Positions 1 to 9,800 of a DNA stretch of 53,240 nucleotides are shown piece after piece. The DNA comes from Pseudomonas sp. GD03858. Its GTDB lineage: Bacteria; Pseudomonadota; Gammaproteobacteria; Pseudomonadales; Pseudomonadaceae. Numbering within the stretch: the stretch's first letter is position 1; every line of letters begins with the position of its first letter. The notes beneath the pieces are model-generated. The model was not told where the DNA came from, made no database searches, and saw only the letters and a program-made list of their open reading frames with translations. The stretch covers positions 1 to 53,240 of the forward strand of contig NZ_JAOCDM010000027.1 in NCBI RefSeq assembly GCF_029840925.1. The letters run 5' to 3'. Both the position numbers and the translations under genes were made by a program.

Positions 1-65
1 CAGGAATTGCGCTGGACTGAAGAAACGCATAGTACCCACCATCGACTATCACCGAGGGTCCCGGC

Positions 66-2024
66 ATGAACGACGTACTCTGGCGCCCCTCCACCACCCG
101 TATCGAAGCCAGCCGGATGGACGCCTTCCGCCGCCGGGTCAACCGGCGTTTCAACCTCCAGCTCGACGGCTACGCCGCCCTGCACCGCTGGAGCATCGAG
201 CAGCGCCCACAGTTCTGGCAGGCGCTGGCCGAGTACTTCCATGTGCGCTGGCACACGCCCCCTGCGAGCGTGCTCGAGCAAGGCGAGCACATGACCGACG
301 CCCGCTGGTTCAAAGGCGCCACCTTGAATGTCGCCGAGCACCTGCTGCAACGCCGCGACGACCGCCCGGCCGTGGTCGCCGTGCGCGAGGATGGCACTCG
401 CCACAGCCTCACCCACAACCAGCTGGCCGCTCAGGTCGCGGGGCTGCAACAGGCCTTCAGGCAGGCCGGTATCCAGCCCGGCGACCGTATCGCCGCGGTG
501 ATGCCCAACACCTGGCAAACCCTGGTGGCGATGCTTGCCGCCACCAGCCTTGGCGCGGTCTGGTCCAGCTGCTCGCCGGAGTTCGGCACCCAGGGCATCA
601 TCGACCGTTTCGGCCAGATCGCGCCCAGGCTGCTGGTGGCCTGCGCCGGTTACCAGTACGCCGGCAAGACCATCGACCAGGTGGAGAAGATCAACCAGGT
701 CGCCGCTCAGCTCCCCAGTGTCGAGCTGTTGCTGGTGGTGCCCCATACCCGGTCGCAGACCCGCGCCGATGAGTTCAGCGCCAAGCAGACCGCCCTGTGG
801 GCTGACTACTTCACGCCAGGCGGCGCTCCGGAGTTCGCTGCCCTGCCCTTCGATCATCCGCTCTACATTCTCTACTCCAGCGGCACGACCGGCGTGCCCA
901 AGTGCATCGTCCATCGTGCCGGCGGCGTGCTGCTGCAACACCTGAAGGAACACGGCCTGCACAACGACCTCAAGGCCGACGACGTGCTGTTCTACTACAC
1001 CACCTGTGGCTGGATGATGTGGAACTGGCTGGTCAGCGGCCTGGCGGTCGGCGCCACCCTGGTGCTGTACGACGGCTCGCCGTTCCACCCAGGCCCCGAG
1101 CGCCTGCTGGACCTGATCGACGCCGAGGGTATCCACGCCTTCGGCACCAGCGCCAAGTACCTCGCCGCCCTGGAGCAGGCCGGTGTCGAACCGGCGAAGT
1201 CCCATCGTCTCGACACTCTGCGTCAGGTCCTCTCCACCGGTTCGCCGCTGTCACCGCACAGTTACGACTATGTCTACGCCAAGGTAAAAGCCGATGTCTG
1301 CCTGGCTTCCATGTCCGGTGGCACCGATATCGTCGCCTGCTTCGTGCTCGGCAATCCGCTGCTGCCGGTGCGCCGTGGCGAAATCGCTGGCAAGGGCCTG
1401 GGCATGGCTGTGGAGGTATGGAACGACCAGGGCGAGGCGGTCAGCGGCGAGAAAGGCGAACTGGTCTGCGTTCAACCGTTTCCATCGATGCCCCTTGGGT
1501 TCTGGGGCGACAGCGACGGCAGCCGCTACCATGACGCCTACTTCAGCCAGTTCGAGGGGGTCTGGTGCCAGGGCGATTACGCCGAGCAGATCCCAGGGGG
1601 AGGCCTGATCATCCATGGCCGCTCCGACGCTGTGCTCAATCCTGGCGGCGTGCGCATCGGCACCGCGGAAATCTACCGCCAGGTGGAAAAGGTCGAAGAG
1701 GTGCTGGAAAGCGTGGCCATCGGCCAGGACTGGCACGGCGATGTGCGCGTGGTGCTGTTCGTGCGCCTGCGCGATGGCCTGCTACTGGACGACGCCCTGC
1801 GCCTGCGCATCCGCCAGGTGATCCGCCAGTACGCCACGCCGCGCCATGTGCCGGCGGTGATCGCCCAGGTCGGTGATATCCCGCGCACCCTCAGCGGCAA
1901 GCTGGTGGAGCTGGCGATTCGCAATGTGGTGCATGGCCTGCCGGTGAAGAATACCGACGCCCTGGCCAACCCCGAGGCGCTGGAGCAGTTCCGCGACCGC
2001 GCGGAGTTGCGCGATCAGGCATAA
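66..2024 (+). CDS. Acetoacetyl-CoA synthetase (acetoacetate-CoA ligase)
   Basis: This 652-residue protein is an ANL-superfamily adenylate-forming enzyme. It is expected to activate acetoacetate with ATP and CoA in the cytoplasm, feeding ketone-body or leucine-type carbon into acetyl-CoA metabolism. The N-terminal ACAS_N-like region (about residues 30-90) precedes the AMP-binding core. The P-loop signature YSSGTTGVPK lies near residue 270, and the C-terminal lid has the catalytic-lysine context RTLSGKLVE near residue 605. Length and the N-terminal WRPS opening fit acetoacetyl-CoA synthetases better than acetyl-CoA synthetases. The ATG is preceded by GAGGG at good spacing. It appears monocistronic, with ppiC 37 nt downstream. 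Family assignment is firm; the exact acyl substrate is inferred. Confidence 0.9.
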   Translation: MNDVLWRPSTTRIEASRMDAFRRRVNRRFNLQLDGYAALHRWSIEQRPQFWQALAEYFHVRWHTPPASVLEQGEHMTDARWFKGATLNVAEHLLQRRDDRPAVVAVREDGTRHSLTHNQLAAQVAGLQQAFRQAGIQPGDRIAAVMPNTWQTLVAMLAATSLGAVWSSCSPEFGTQGIIDRFGQIAPRLLVACAGYQYAGKTIDQVEKINQVAAQLPSVELLLVVPHTRSQTRADEFSAKQTALWADYFTPGGAPEFAALPFDHPLYILYSSGTTGVPKCIVHRAGGVLLQHLKEHGLHNDLKADDVLFYYTTCGWMMWNWLVSGLAVGATLVLYDGSPFHPGPERLLDLIDAEGIHAFGTSAKYLAALEQAGVEPAKSHRLDTLRQVLSTGSPLSPHSYDYVYAKVKADVCLASMSGGTDIVACFVLGNPLLPVRRGEIAGKGLGMAVEVWNDQGEAVSGEKGELVCVQPFPSMPLGFWGDSDGSRYHDAYFSQFEGVWCQGDYAEQIPGGGLIIHGRSDAVLNPGGVRIGTAEIYRQVEKVEEVLESVAIGQDWHGDVRVVLFVRLRDGLLLDDALRLRIRQVIRQYATPRHVPAVIAQVGDIPRTLSGKLVELAIRNVVHGLPVKNTDALANPEALEQFRDRAELRDQA

Positions 2025-2061
2025 TGGCGTCCTTTTTGCCGCGAAACACAGGTATCTCCCC

Positions 2062-2337
2062 ATGAAAGCCCAAGCCCGCCACATCCTGGTCAAGACCGCT
2101 GACGAAGCCGAAAAGCTCAAGCAGCGTATCGCCAACGGCGAGGCCTTCGACGTCCTGGCGAAGAAGTTCTCCACCTGCCCGTCGGGCAAGCGCGGTGGTG
2201 ATCTGGGCGAGGTGCGCCCGGGCCAATTGGTGGGCGCGATCGACCAGGTGATTTTCAAGAAACCTCTGCGCGTGGTGCATGGACCGATCAAGAGCAAGTT
2301 CGGCTATCACCTGGTGCAGACGTTCTATCGCGACTGA
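2062..2337 (+). CDS. ppiC: Parvulin-type peptidyl-prolyl cis-trans isomerase
   Basis: This 91-residue protein consists only of a parvulin (PpiC/rotamase) domain. It starts with the family-typical KAQARHILVK and has the RGGDLGEV block in the middle and the KFGYHLVQ block at the end. It lacks a signal peptide, so it should be cytoplasmic and catalyse proline isomerisation during protein folding. Length matches E. coli PpiC (about 93 residues). A hairpin follows the stop codon. Calling is secure. Its only link to the upstream acyl-CoA synthetase is 37 nt of spacing, which would allow cotranscription. Confidence 0.93.
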   Translation: MKAQARHILVKTADEAEKLKQRIANGEAFDVLAKKFSTCPSGKRGGDLGEVRPGQLVGAIDQVIFKKPLRVVHGPIKSKFGYHLVQTFYRD

Positions 2338-2343
2338 CGCCAC

Positions 2344-2369
2344 GGCACCTGGCATTTTTGCCAGTTGCC
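2344..2369 (+). terminator. Stem-loop after ppiC
   Basis: CTGGCA (2349-2354) and TGCCAG (2359-2364) form a perfect stem around a TTTT loop, and GGCA/TGCC extends it outward. No long T tract follows, so this is a possible terminator or mRNA 3' stabiliser between ppiC and the autotransporter gene, not a textbook intrinsic terminator. Confidence 0.4.
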
Positions 2370-2470
2370 CCTGGTGTGGTGTTCACCTACAACGTCGGCC
2401 AAGGCCGACGCACAACAGAGCTGCACGCAATCACGCGCTGGTCCCTATCCAATGGAATGGAGACCTGCCG

Positions 2471-4744
2471 ATGCGCCGTGCCCGCCTGCTCTTCCCCGCC
2501 TCACTGGTAGTATTCGCCCTGCCTGCGCCAAGTTTCGCCGAATCGTTGACGGTGTCCGCCGGTGACACGCTCGGCGCTGTCGTACAGTCCCAGGACATCG
2601 ACACATTCACCATGACCGGTGGCACCGTTCAGTCACTGAACCAAGGCCAAGGATACGATTCTTTCACCATGTCCGACGGCCATATCATCGGTGCCTTCGA
2701 GGATGGTGACGGCGCGATCTTCAGCGGTGGCCGGATCGGCCGGGTCGATCTGAAACTCGCCGACAACTATTTCGAGATGTCCCAGGACAGCGCGGTGCAG
2801 ACGCGCATCGACGGCAACCTGGTGAGCGGCTTCGGCAACGACACCATCATCCTGCGTGGCGGCACCATTGGCGGCAACATCAGCACCAGCGGCGGCGTGG
2901 ATAGCATCAGCATCAGCGGTGGCCGAGTGGCCGGCAGTGTCCTGGCCAGCGCAGGAAACGATGTCTTCGACTGGTCCGGCGGCAGCATCGGCGCAAGGGT
3001 CGACATGGGCGAGGGAAACGACCTTGCCAGCGTGCGCAACCTGAGTGCCCAGACCCTGTCCATCGCGCTCGACGGCGGCCAGGGCAACGACAGCCTGCTG
3101 TTCGAGAACAGCCGGCTGGTCGGTGCCGCGCGATATGTCAACTGGGAGGCCATCACCCTGAGCGGGAACAGCCAGCTGACCCTGGACGACACCCTGGTCC
3201 TGGGTGACGCCGGCAGCCTCAACGGCGTGCTGAGCATAGGTACCGGCAGCACGCTGCGCTCGAGCCAGGGCACGGTATCGGCATTTGCCAGCGGTCAGAG
3301 AGCAGGCCTGCGCAACGCAGGGACAATCGACCTGGGTACTGGCGGCGATGGACAGGGACGCCTGACGATCGTGGGTGACTATACCGGTGATGGTGGCACG
3401 CTCAGGCTCAACAGCGAACTCGGCGCTGACGGAGCGCCCTCCGATCGCCTGGTGGTCAGCCAAGGCAGCATCACCGGCACCACGCTGCTGCAGATCAACA
3501 ACCTTGGCGGCACGGGTGCCGCCACAAGCCAGAACGGCATCCAGGTAGTCGAGGCCCGCGACGGCGCCAGCAGCACCTCCACCGCCTTCGTGCAGACCCA
3601 GACTCTCTCGGTCGGCGCTTACGACTACCGCCTATTCAAAGGCGGCGTGGCAGCAGGCAGCGAGAACAGCTGGTACCTGCGTTCGACCCTGGTGGCGCCG
3701 TCCACGCCCGAGCTTCCCTCTCCCGTGGCAGCCCTCGCGCCAGGCCAGCCCGATCTGCCCGACCCGGTGCCCGGCCAGTCCCTGCCGCTGTACCGGCCCG
3801 AGGTACCTGTCTATGCCGCCGCGCCAAGGGCGGCGGCGCTCATCGCCCGACAGGCGTTGGGCACATTCCACCAGCGCCAGGGCGACCAGCGCTTGCTGGC
3901 TGGTCAAGGCGCGCTGCCGGCCAGCTGGGGCCAGGCCTATGGCGGCGCGTTGCGCCAACAGTGGAGCGGCACTGTCAGCCCGAGCCTGGATGGCAACCTC
4001 TACGGGTTCAAGGTAGGCCAGGATGTGTTCGCCAAGGTCGGCGACGACGGCTACCGCCAGCAGATCGGAGTGTATTTGAGCCACGCCCGTCTGGATGCCG
4101 ACGTCAAGGGCTTCGCCCTGGCCATGAAGGACCGCAGTGTCGGCGACTTGAAGCTCGACGGCGACAGCGTCGGTGCCTATTGGACCCTGGTGGGCGCGCA
4201 GCGCGCCTACCTCGATATCGTCCTGCAGTACACCAAGTTCGATGGTCGCGCGCGCTCGCAACGCGGCGACAGGATAAACATCGACGGCCACGCCTGGACC
4301 GCATCGGCGGAATCTGGCTACCCGATCGCCCTGTCCGAGCATTGGACCCTGGAGCCCCAGGCGCAGCTCATCGCCCAGAAGGTCTCGCTCGACAGCGCCA
4401 ACGACAGCGTCTCGCGCATCAGCCATGACGCCCAGGTGGAGCTGACCGGGCGCCTGGGCCTGCGCCTGGAAGGGACATTCAACCAGAGCCGCGTGCGCCT
4501 GCTGCAACCTTACGTTCAGCTCGACCTGTGGCACGCTGACGGTGGCCGCGACACCCTGACCTTCGATGGGGTGGACAGGATCAAGACCGACTACCGCTAT
4601 ACCTCGATGCAAGTGGAAGGCGGCATGGTCGCCCAGGTGACCCAAGCGCTGAGCCTGCACGGTGGCGTGCAGTACACCAGCAACCTCGATAGCCGCCAGC
4701 AGGAGGCCAGCGGTGTGAACCTGGGAGTGCGCTGGCAGTTCTAG
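2471..4744 (+). CDS. Autotransporter (type V secretion) with short glycine/aspartate-repeat passenger
   Basis: The protein has about 757 residues from the ATG at 2471. The open frame extends further upstream, but only this start gives a Sec signal peptide (MRRARLLFPASLVVFALPAPSFA). Roughly residues 25-250 carry repeats of about 20 residues built on G-G-x-I-x-G and G-x-D-x-[IF]-x-x-SGG, which suggest a beta-helix passenger. A proline-rich linker near residues 410-440 leads to a C-terminal beta-barrel of about 300 residues ending in GVRWQF, the aromatic end expected of autotransporter barrels. The product should reach the outer membrane, and the passenger function is unknown. It ends tail to tail with the lysE-like gene, overlapping by 4 nt. 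Confidence 0.85.
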   Translation: MRRARLLFPASLVVFALPAPSFAESLTVSAGDTLGAVVQSQDIDTFTMTGGTVQSLNQGQGYDSFTMSDGHIIGAFEDGDGAIFSGGRIGRVDLKLADNYFEMSQDSAVQTRIDGNLVSGFGNDTIILRGGTIGGNISTSGGVDSISISGGRVAGSVLASAGNDVFDWSGGSIGARVDMGEGNDLASVRNLSAQTLSIALDGGQGNDSLLFENSRLVGAARYVNWEAITLSGNSQLTLDDTLVLGDAGSLNGVLSIGTGSTLRSSQGTVSAFASGQRAGLRNAGTIDLGTGGDGQGRLTIVGDYTGDGGTLRLNSELGADGAPSDRLVVSQGSITGTTLLQINNLGGTGAATSQNGIQVVEARDGASSTSTAFVQTQTLSVGAYDYRLFKGGVAAGSENSWYLRSTLVAPSTPELPSPVAALAPGQPDLPDPVPGQSLPLYRPEVPVYAAAPRAAALIARQALGTFHQRQGDQRLLAGQGALPASWGQAYGGALRQQWSGTVSPSLDGNLYGFKVGQDVFAKVGDDGYRQQIGVYLSHARLDADVKGFALAMKDRSVGDLKLDGDSVGAYWTLVGAQRAYLDIVLQYTKFDGRARSQRGDRINIDGHAWTASAESGYPIALSEHWTLEPQAQLIAQKVSLDSANDSVSRISHDAQVELTGRLGLRLEGTFNQSRVRLLQPYVQLDLWHADGGRDTLTFDGVDRIKTDYRYTSMQVEGGMVAQVTQALSLHGGVQYTSNLDSRQQEASGVNLGVRWQF

Positions 4745-5364
4745 CGGCGCGCCACCAGCAGCCCAAGGCCCGCACAGCCCAGCAGCGCGGCACTGACCCG
4801 ATTGAACAGCCGGCGTGGCCCGGGGCGCTCGAACCAACGCTGCAGGTACGCGCCGAGCCCTGCATAGATGGCGATGGCCGCCCACTCCAGCAGCAGGAAC
4901 AGCACGCCCAGTTGCAGGAACTGCTCACCGACCGGCGTGGCGCTGCCGACAGACACGAACTGCGGCAGGAAGGCGGTGAATATGAGAATCGCCTTCGGAT
5001 TGCCAGCCGCCACCCAGAACTCCTGGCGCGCCAGCCGCCAGGTTCCTCGCGGCTGCTCACCCGTCTCCAGCGCTGCGCCAACCGGCGCCCGCCACAGCTG
5101 CCAGGCGATGTAGAACAGATAGCCGGCGCCCAGCACCTTGATCGCCAGGAACAGGTATTCGCTAGTATGCAGCACCACCGCCAGGCCCATGGCGGCCAGG
5201 GCGATCATGCCGCTGAAGGCCAGCAGGCGTCCGCCGCCGGCCACGCAGGCGGTGCGCAGGCCATAGCGGCTGGCGTTGTGCAGGGACAGCAGGTTGTTGG
5301 GGCCAGGCGCCATGTTCAGGGCGAAACAGGCAGGGATGAACAGCAGCAGGCTCGACAGGTCCAT
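4741..5364 (-). CDS. LysE/RhtB family amino-acid exporter
   Basis: This 207-residue inner-membrane protein has about six hydrophobic helices and the family signature near the N-terminus (NMAPGPNNLLSL, residues 18-29). The family exports amino acids or analogues such as lysine, threonine or homoserine lactone; the substrate here cannot be told. Helix-rich blocks follow (AIKVLGAGYLFYIAWQLW; NPKAILIFTAFLPQFV). A good Shine-Dalgarno sequence (AAGGAGA) precedes the ATG. The gene stands alone on the minus strand, downstream of the hydrolase gene. A second member of the family occurs at 37269-37889. Confidence 0.9.
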   Translation of the reverse strand: MDLSSLLLFIPACFALNMAPGPNNLLSLHNASRYGLRTACVAGGGRLLAFSGMIALAAMGLAVVLHTSEYLFLAIKVLGAGYLFYIAWQLWRAPVGAALETGEQPRGTWRLARQEFWVAAGNPKAILIFTAFLPQFVSVGSATPVGEQFLQLGVLFLLLEWAAIAIYAGLGAYLQRWFERPGPRRLFNRVSAALLGCAGLGLLVARR

Positions 5365-5485
5365 TGTTCTTCTCCTTCACGGACGCCGGCAGAGTCGCGC
5401 CCGGCAGGCCGCGCCGTCAAGCACAGTGGCACGGCAAATGATCGGAACAGTGGCCAGTCTGCATTCCTGAAGGCGGAGCGGCCGA

Positions 5486-6265
5486 TCAACACAGAAAATC
5501 CATGACCTGTTCCACGACCTGCCGCTCCTGCTCGCGGTGTGGCACATGCCCGCAATCGGCCAGCACCTGCATGCGACTCGCCCCCCCGGCCAGGCGCATG
5601 AAACGCTCGGGGTGGGCCAGGCTGCCGAACTCGTCGTTATCCCCATGCAGGCAGAGCAACGGGCAACGCAGTCGCGCGAGTGGTTCGTCGAGGTTCCACC
5701 CGGAAAATGCTGTCGACAGCCAGTTGTCGACCCAGGCGCGCAAGACCCACTGAGCCTTGTCGCCGTGGTAACGCCGTAACCGGGCCATTTGCTCCGGCTC
5801 GGCGAATTGGCGATCTGCGGCAAGAATGCCCTGTAGCGTAAGGGGCTCGACGAAGGCCTGGGCCGACTCGGTGATCACCCCCTGGCACTGCTCGACGAAC
5901 GCGGCGCCACAAGCGATGGCCATGCCGCCGCCGACACTGTGCCCGAAGACCAGGAAGTCCTCGATTGCCAGCTGCTCCAGTAACACGGCGAAGCCGGTCC
6001 TGGACTCGGCCTCGACAAAGCCGGGGAGCAACTGGCCGGGGTGAGCGTCGGAACGGCCGAAGCCCAAGCGGTCGTAGGCAATCACCGTGCGACCGGTAGC
6101 CTGTGCCAGGTGCGCGGGAAAATCGCGCCAGAGCGCCACACAGCCCAGCGAGTCGTGCAACAGCACGACAGGCGCCCCTTGCGTCCCCGCGGGCTCCCAC
6201 GCCTGGGCGTACAGCCGCCCCTCAGGACATTCGATCCAATGCTGGCGCAAGTTGACAGCGGTCAT
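5486..6265 (-). CDS. Alpha/beta-hydrolase fold protein
   Basis: This 259-residue protein has the alpha/beta-hydrolase fold. The oxyanion HD context (VVLLHDSLG) lies near residue 35, and the nucleophile elbow GHSVGGG near residue 108 places the catalytic serine. A late DCGHVPHRE block supplies the histidine. No signal peptide is seen, so the protein is probably cytoplasmic. The start overlaps the end of the VOC-family gene by 4 nt (ATGA), so the two are probably translationally coupled. The substrate is unknown; esterase, lactonase or C-C hydrolase activity is possible. Confidence 0.85.
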   Translation of the reverse strand: MTAVNLRQHWIECPEGRLYAQAWEPAGTQGAPVVLLHDSLGCVALWRDFPAHLAQATGRTVIAYDRLGFGRSDAHPGQLLPGFVEAESRTGFAVLLEQLAIEDFLVFGHSVGGGMAIACGAAFVEQCQGVITESAQAFVEPLTLQGILAADRQFAEPEQMARLRRYHGDKAQWVLRAWVDNWLSTAFSGWNLDEPLARLRCPLLCLHGDNDEFGSLAHPERFMRLAGGASRMQVLADCGHVPHREQERQVVEQVMDFLC

Positions 6266-6702
6266 GCCGACTCCCGCGCCACTGCCCCGGCCTGGGCGAC
6301 GACTCCCTTGAGTTCGACGCGATTACCGTCGGGATCGTAGCAGTACAGCGACCGGCCCTCGCCCTGCGCGCCATAGCGCACTTCGACCGGGTCCACCTTC
6401 ACCCCGGCGCTGGCCAGGTACTGGGTCAAGGACGCTTCGTCGAAGGGCTCGATGCTCAGGCAGAAATGATCGAGGTTGCGCCCCACAGGGCCGGGGCCGA
6501 CACCGCCCTGGCGCCCAAGCGGGCCATCGACCGCGACCAGGTCGATCAAGCTCGCGCCAACCCCCAGGTGAATCATGCCCAGGTCGTCACGCCGCCTGCG
6601 CACCGGGCAGCCCAGTACCTGCTCGTAGAACGCCAGGCTGCGCCGCAGGTCGGCGACGCGCAGGACGATATGGTCGATTTGCCGAATGGTGAAGGCAGGC
6701 AT
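6262..6702 (-). CDS. VOC-superfamily (glyoxalase/dioxygenase fold) protein
   Basis: This 146-residue protein is a single VOC module with the first beta-alpha-beta motif at IDHIVLRVADLRRSLAFYEQVLG and the second at LDHFCLSIEP. The ending LYCYDPDGNRVELK supplies the usual glutamate ligand. The candidate metal ligands (H near residue 10, H near residue 79, E near residue 132) are present. Members include glyoxalases, fosfomycin-resistance enzymes and ring-cleavage dioxygenases; the short length fits a small lyase or isomerase. GGGAG precedes the ATG at good spacing. It is the first gene of a two-gene unit with the downstream hydrolase. Confidence 0.87.
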   Translation of the reverse strand: MPAFTIRQIDHIVLRVADLRRSLAFYEQVLGCPVRRRRDDLGMIHLGVGASLIDLVAVDGPLGRQGGVGPGPVGRNLDHFCLSIEPFDEASLTQYLASAGVKVDPVEVRYGAQGEGRSLYCYDPDGNRVELKGVVAQAGAVARESA

Positions 6703-6811
6703 GGCGAAGCTCCCGGTTCAGGCTGTGCCTGCGACCTTAGCAGCCCCACCGCCAACTATGTACCGCTCATTGCGCCAGCCACTGCCGTTGAATGGCCGCC
6801 TCTCAACACGG

Positions 6812-9800
6812 ATGACGACCATGCTCGACGACACTCCCCCCTACCATCAACAACAGATCCTGCGCAGCCTGCCTGGCTGGACCAAGCACCTGCATCCCAC
6901 GCAGGCCGGCCGCGTGCTGCGCCCCGCGCAGCACGAGCACATCAACGCGCACGGACAACCTGCAGACTGGTTCGCCCAGGCGCCGGCCACGCGCCAGGCC
7001 GAGCTGCGCGCCGCCATCGCCCGCCGCTCCGCCAGCCGCAAGGCGCTGGCCAAGGGACTCGAGGATCTACGAGGCATCAGTGAGTTCTGCGAGCCGTTGC
7101 TACAGGCGCGCCTCGGCACTGCGCTGTCGTTGACCCAGGCGCAATTTCGCCTGCAACCCTTCACCTCGAGCCTTGTTCATCATTTCCCCGACCCCGACGC
7201 CTCGCATGGTGTGCCCAACCCGCCGGTCTGGACCTACCAACCGGCAGGCCCGGCCACGCTGACCAGCCTGCTGGAGGCCGCGCTGCACAACTTCGAGGAT
7301 ATGACGGTGGTCGGCCCGCTGAGCACCCTGCAAATGAGCGCCACGGACAGCACCAAATTTCCCGGGCTGAGCACGGCTCAATTCGTCACGCATTGTCGGG
7401 CACTGGATCTCGGTCAGCGCTATCAAGAGCACCTGCAAGGAATCTACGATGGCTCACGCAGGGCGCGGATCCAGGCCCTTTGGACACAGGCTCGACGTGA
7501 CGAGCTCAAGGTGCAGATCGAAGTCGCCCAGTTGCGCGGCAAGCTGTCGGCCCATGGCCACCAGACGCTGCTGCAGTTCTGTGGCAACGACGCGGCGCCA
7601 AATTATGACACCCACCCGGTCCTCGCACGCACCCTGCGGATGTTCGACATCCAGCTGCACGACCTGTTGCTGCTGACGCCCAAAGGCTCGTCGATCCCCC
7701 CTTACCTGGCCTACCTGCCATTCGATCACGAGCATCCGGTGCAGGAGTTCACCAGCCTGCTAGCCCTGGGTAAATACTTGCGCAAACGGCTGCTGGAACC
7801 GAGCTATCGCCACCGGTTCCTGGAGCATGTGGCGCTCGAGGACCGGGTGCGGATGGCCAAAAAGCTGCAAGCCCACCTGTTCGAAAGCACGCATACCGGC
7901 CCGACGCCACTGGAGACACCGACACCGGCATTCGGTGAAACCCAACCTGGCACTCACCCCTGGCAAGGACAGCTGCCGCCCAGTGCCCCCGAGCCGAGCG
8001 AGGCACCGCATGCGGCTCGTTTTCCGGCACTGGCCGTGCATGAAGTGAACATCGCCTTTCCGGTCTGGCCCAAGCTGTTCAACGCACATGCCCAGCGTCT
8101 CAAGGAAGATGCCCGCCGCATCGCCGTGCCGACCGCCGACCTCGACGCCAAGGCTCAAAAAAAACGGCTGGCGCATTGGGGTGAACAAGGCCTGACACTG
8201 CTCAATGTCGCGGCGATGTTCGTGCCCGGCCTCGATGTCGTCATGCTGGCCGTGGGCGCCGTGCAGATCATGTCCAGCATCTTCCATGGCTTTGAAGCCT
8301 GGTCCGAGGGCAACAACGCCGAGGCGGTGGACCAGGTCGAGTCGCTGCTGGTCAACTTGGGCGGCATGCTCGTCATCGGCGGCGCCGCCAAACTGATCAA
8401 GGCGTCCGGGTTCGTCGACTGGATGGAAAGCATCGAGGTCGAAAACGAGCCACGCCTGTGGCATGCCGAGTTGGAGAACTACCGCAGCACTGTCAAGGTG
8501 ACCAGCGACGTACGGCCCGACGAACAGGGCCTGCTGCACGTCAACGATCGACACTTCGTCGAACTCGACGGCAACCTCCACGAGATCCGCCAGGACCCAC
8601 AAAATGCCTGGCGCCTGGTTCACCCTGACGATGCCAAGGCCTACCAGCCGCGGCTCGAGGGCAATGGCAAAGGGGCATGGCGCCTGGAGCACGAGCGTCC
8701 ACAGGGCTGGAGCCGAGTCAAGTTGTTGCGTCGGCTCGGTGGGATCTGCAAAGGTCTTGACGACGCACAGATACTCGCCGCGTTCGACTGCACAGGCCTG
8801 GATCGCGGAGTACTGGAGCAACTGCACGCCAACGGCGAGCCACCGCCTGCGCTGCTGGAGGATGCGCTGCTGCGCTTGAAGCTTGACGACACCGCCACCG
8901 ATATCATCGCCAGAACCCGCGACGGCCGCCCCTTGGCGGCCTACAAGCAATTTGCCGCGACCGTCCTCGGCGAGCTGCCCGGCTGGCCAGAGGATGTGGT
9001 GCTTGAGGTATTCGAAGCCGGCGAGGTCACCGGCAGCGCGAAACGCTATGGCCGCAACCGTCCGGGCGATCGAGTGATCCAGCTTACCCGGTCCGACCTG
9101 GACAGTGGCAACCTGGCGCGCATCGTCCTGGACCACCTGAACGAAGACGATATCGCCGAACTGCTGCCAGGCAAAGTGGAGCCCGCGCAGCGACAACAGG
9201 CCCTGCAAGACTTGATGGCCAAGCAGCTGGAGTCCAAACGCGCCTCGCTGTTGGACAGCCTGTATGACAACCAGCCCAAACCGACCTCGGCTAACGCCCA
9301 GACGATCAGCCAGCAGTTCCCCAGCCTGCCGGCGCAAGTCGTGGCAGAACTGGCCAACGGGGCAGGCAACACCGAGCGTACGGCCCTGCAGGCCGGCAGG
9401 GTGCCTCTGCGCATCGCCGAAGAAGCCCGCCGTCTGCAGGCCCGCACGCGCCTGGACCGTGCCCTGCTTGGCCTGTACAGAAACAGCCTGGCCAATGCCG
9501 ACAGTCGACTGATCGGCGACCAGTTGCTGGCCCGCCACCCGCAATGGACTGCCCAACAGTGCTACGACGCGGCGCTGGCCGATCGCCCGGGCACCGCGCG
9601 GATGATCGGCCAGCAACCCGCACGCACAGGTTTTCGCTCCCCGCTGCGCCTGAGCGACGGACGCCGTGGCTACCCGTTGAGCCCTGGCATATTCGCCTCC
9701 AGGGCTGAGCACGAGCTGCATGCCCTGTATCCAGGCATGACCGATCGCGAGCTTCGACAACTGCTCGCGACCCTGCGTACCCGGGGCGACGCCACCGGCC

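Noticed and set aside
6686..6811. Longer N-terminus of the LRR/NEL protein
   Set aside because: Translation from 6686 would overlap the divergent VOC gene start and reads an alanine/proline-rich stretch with no ribosome-binding site.
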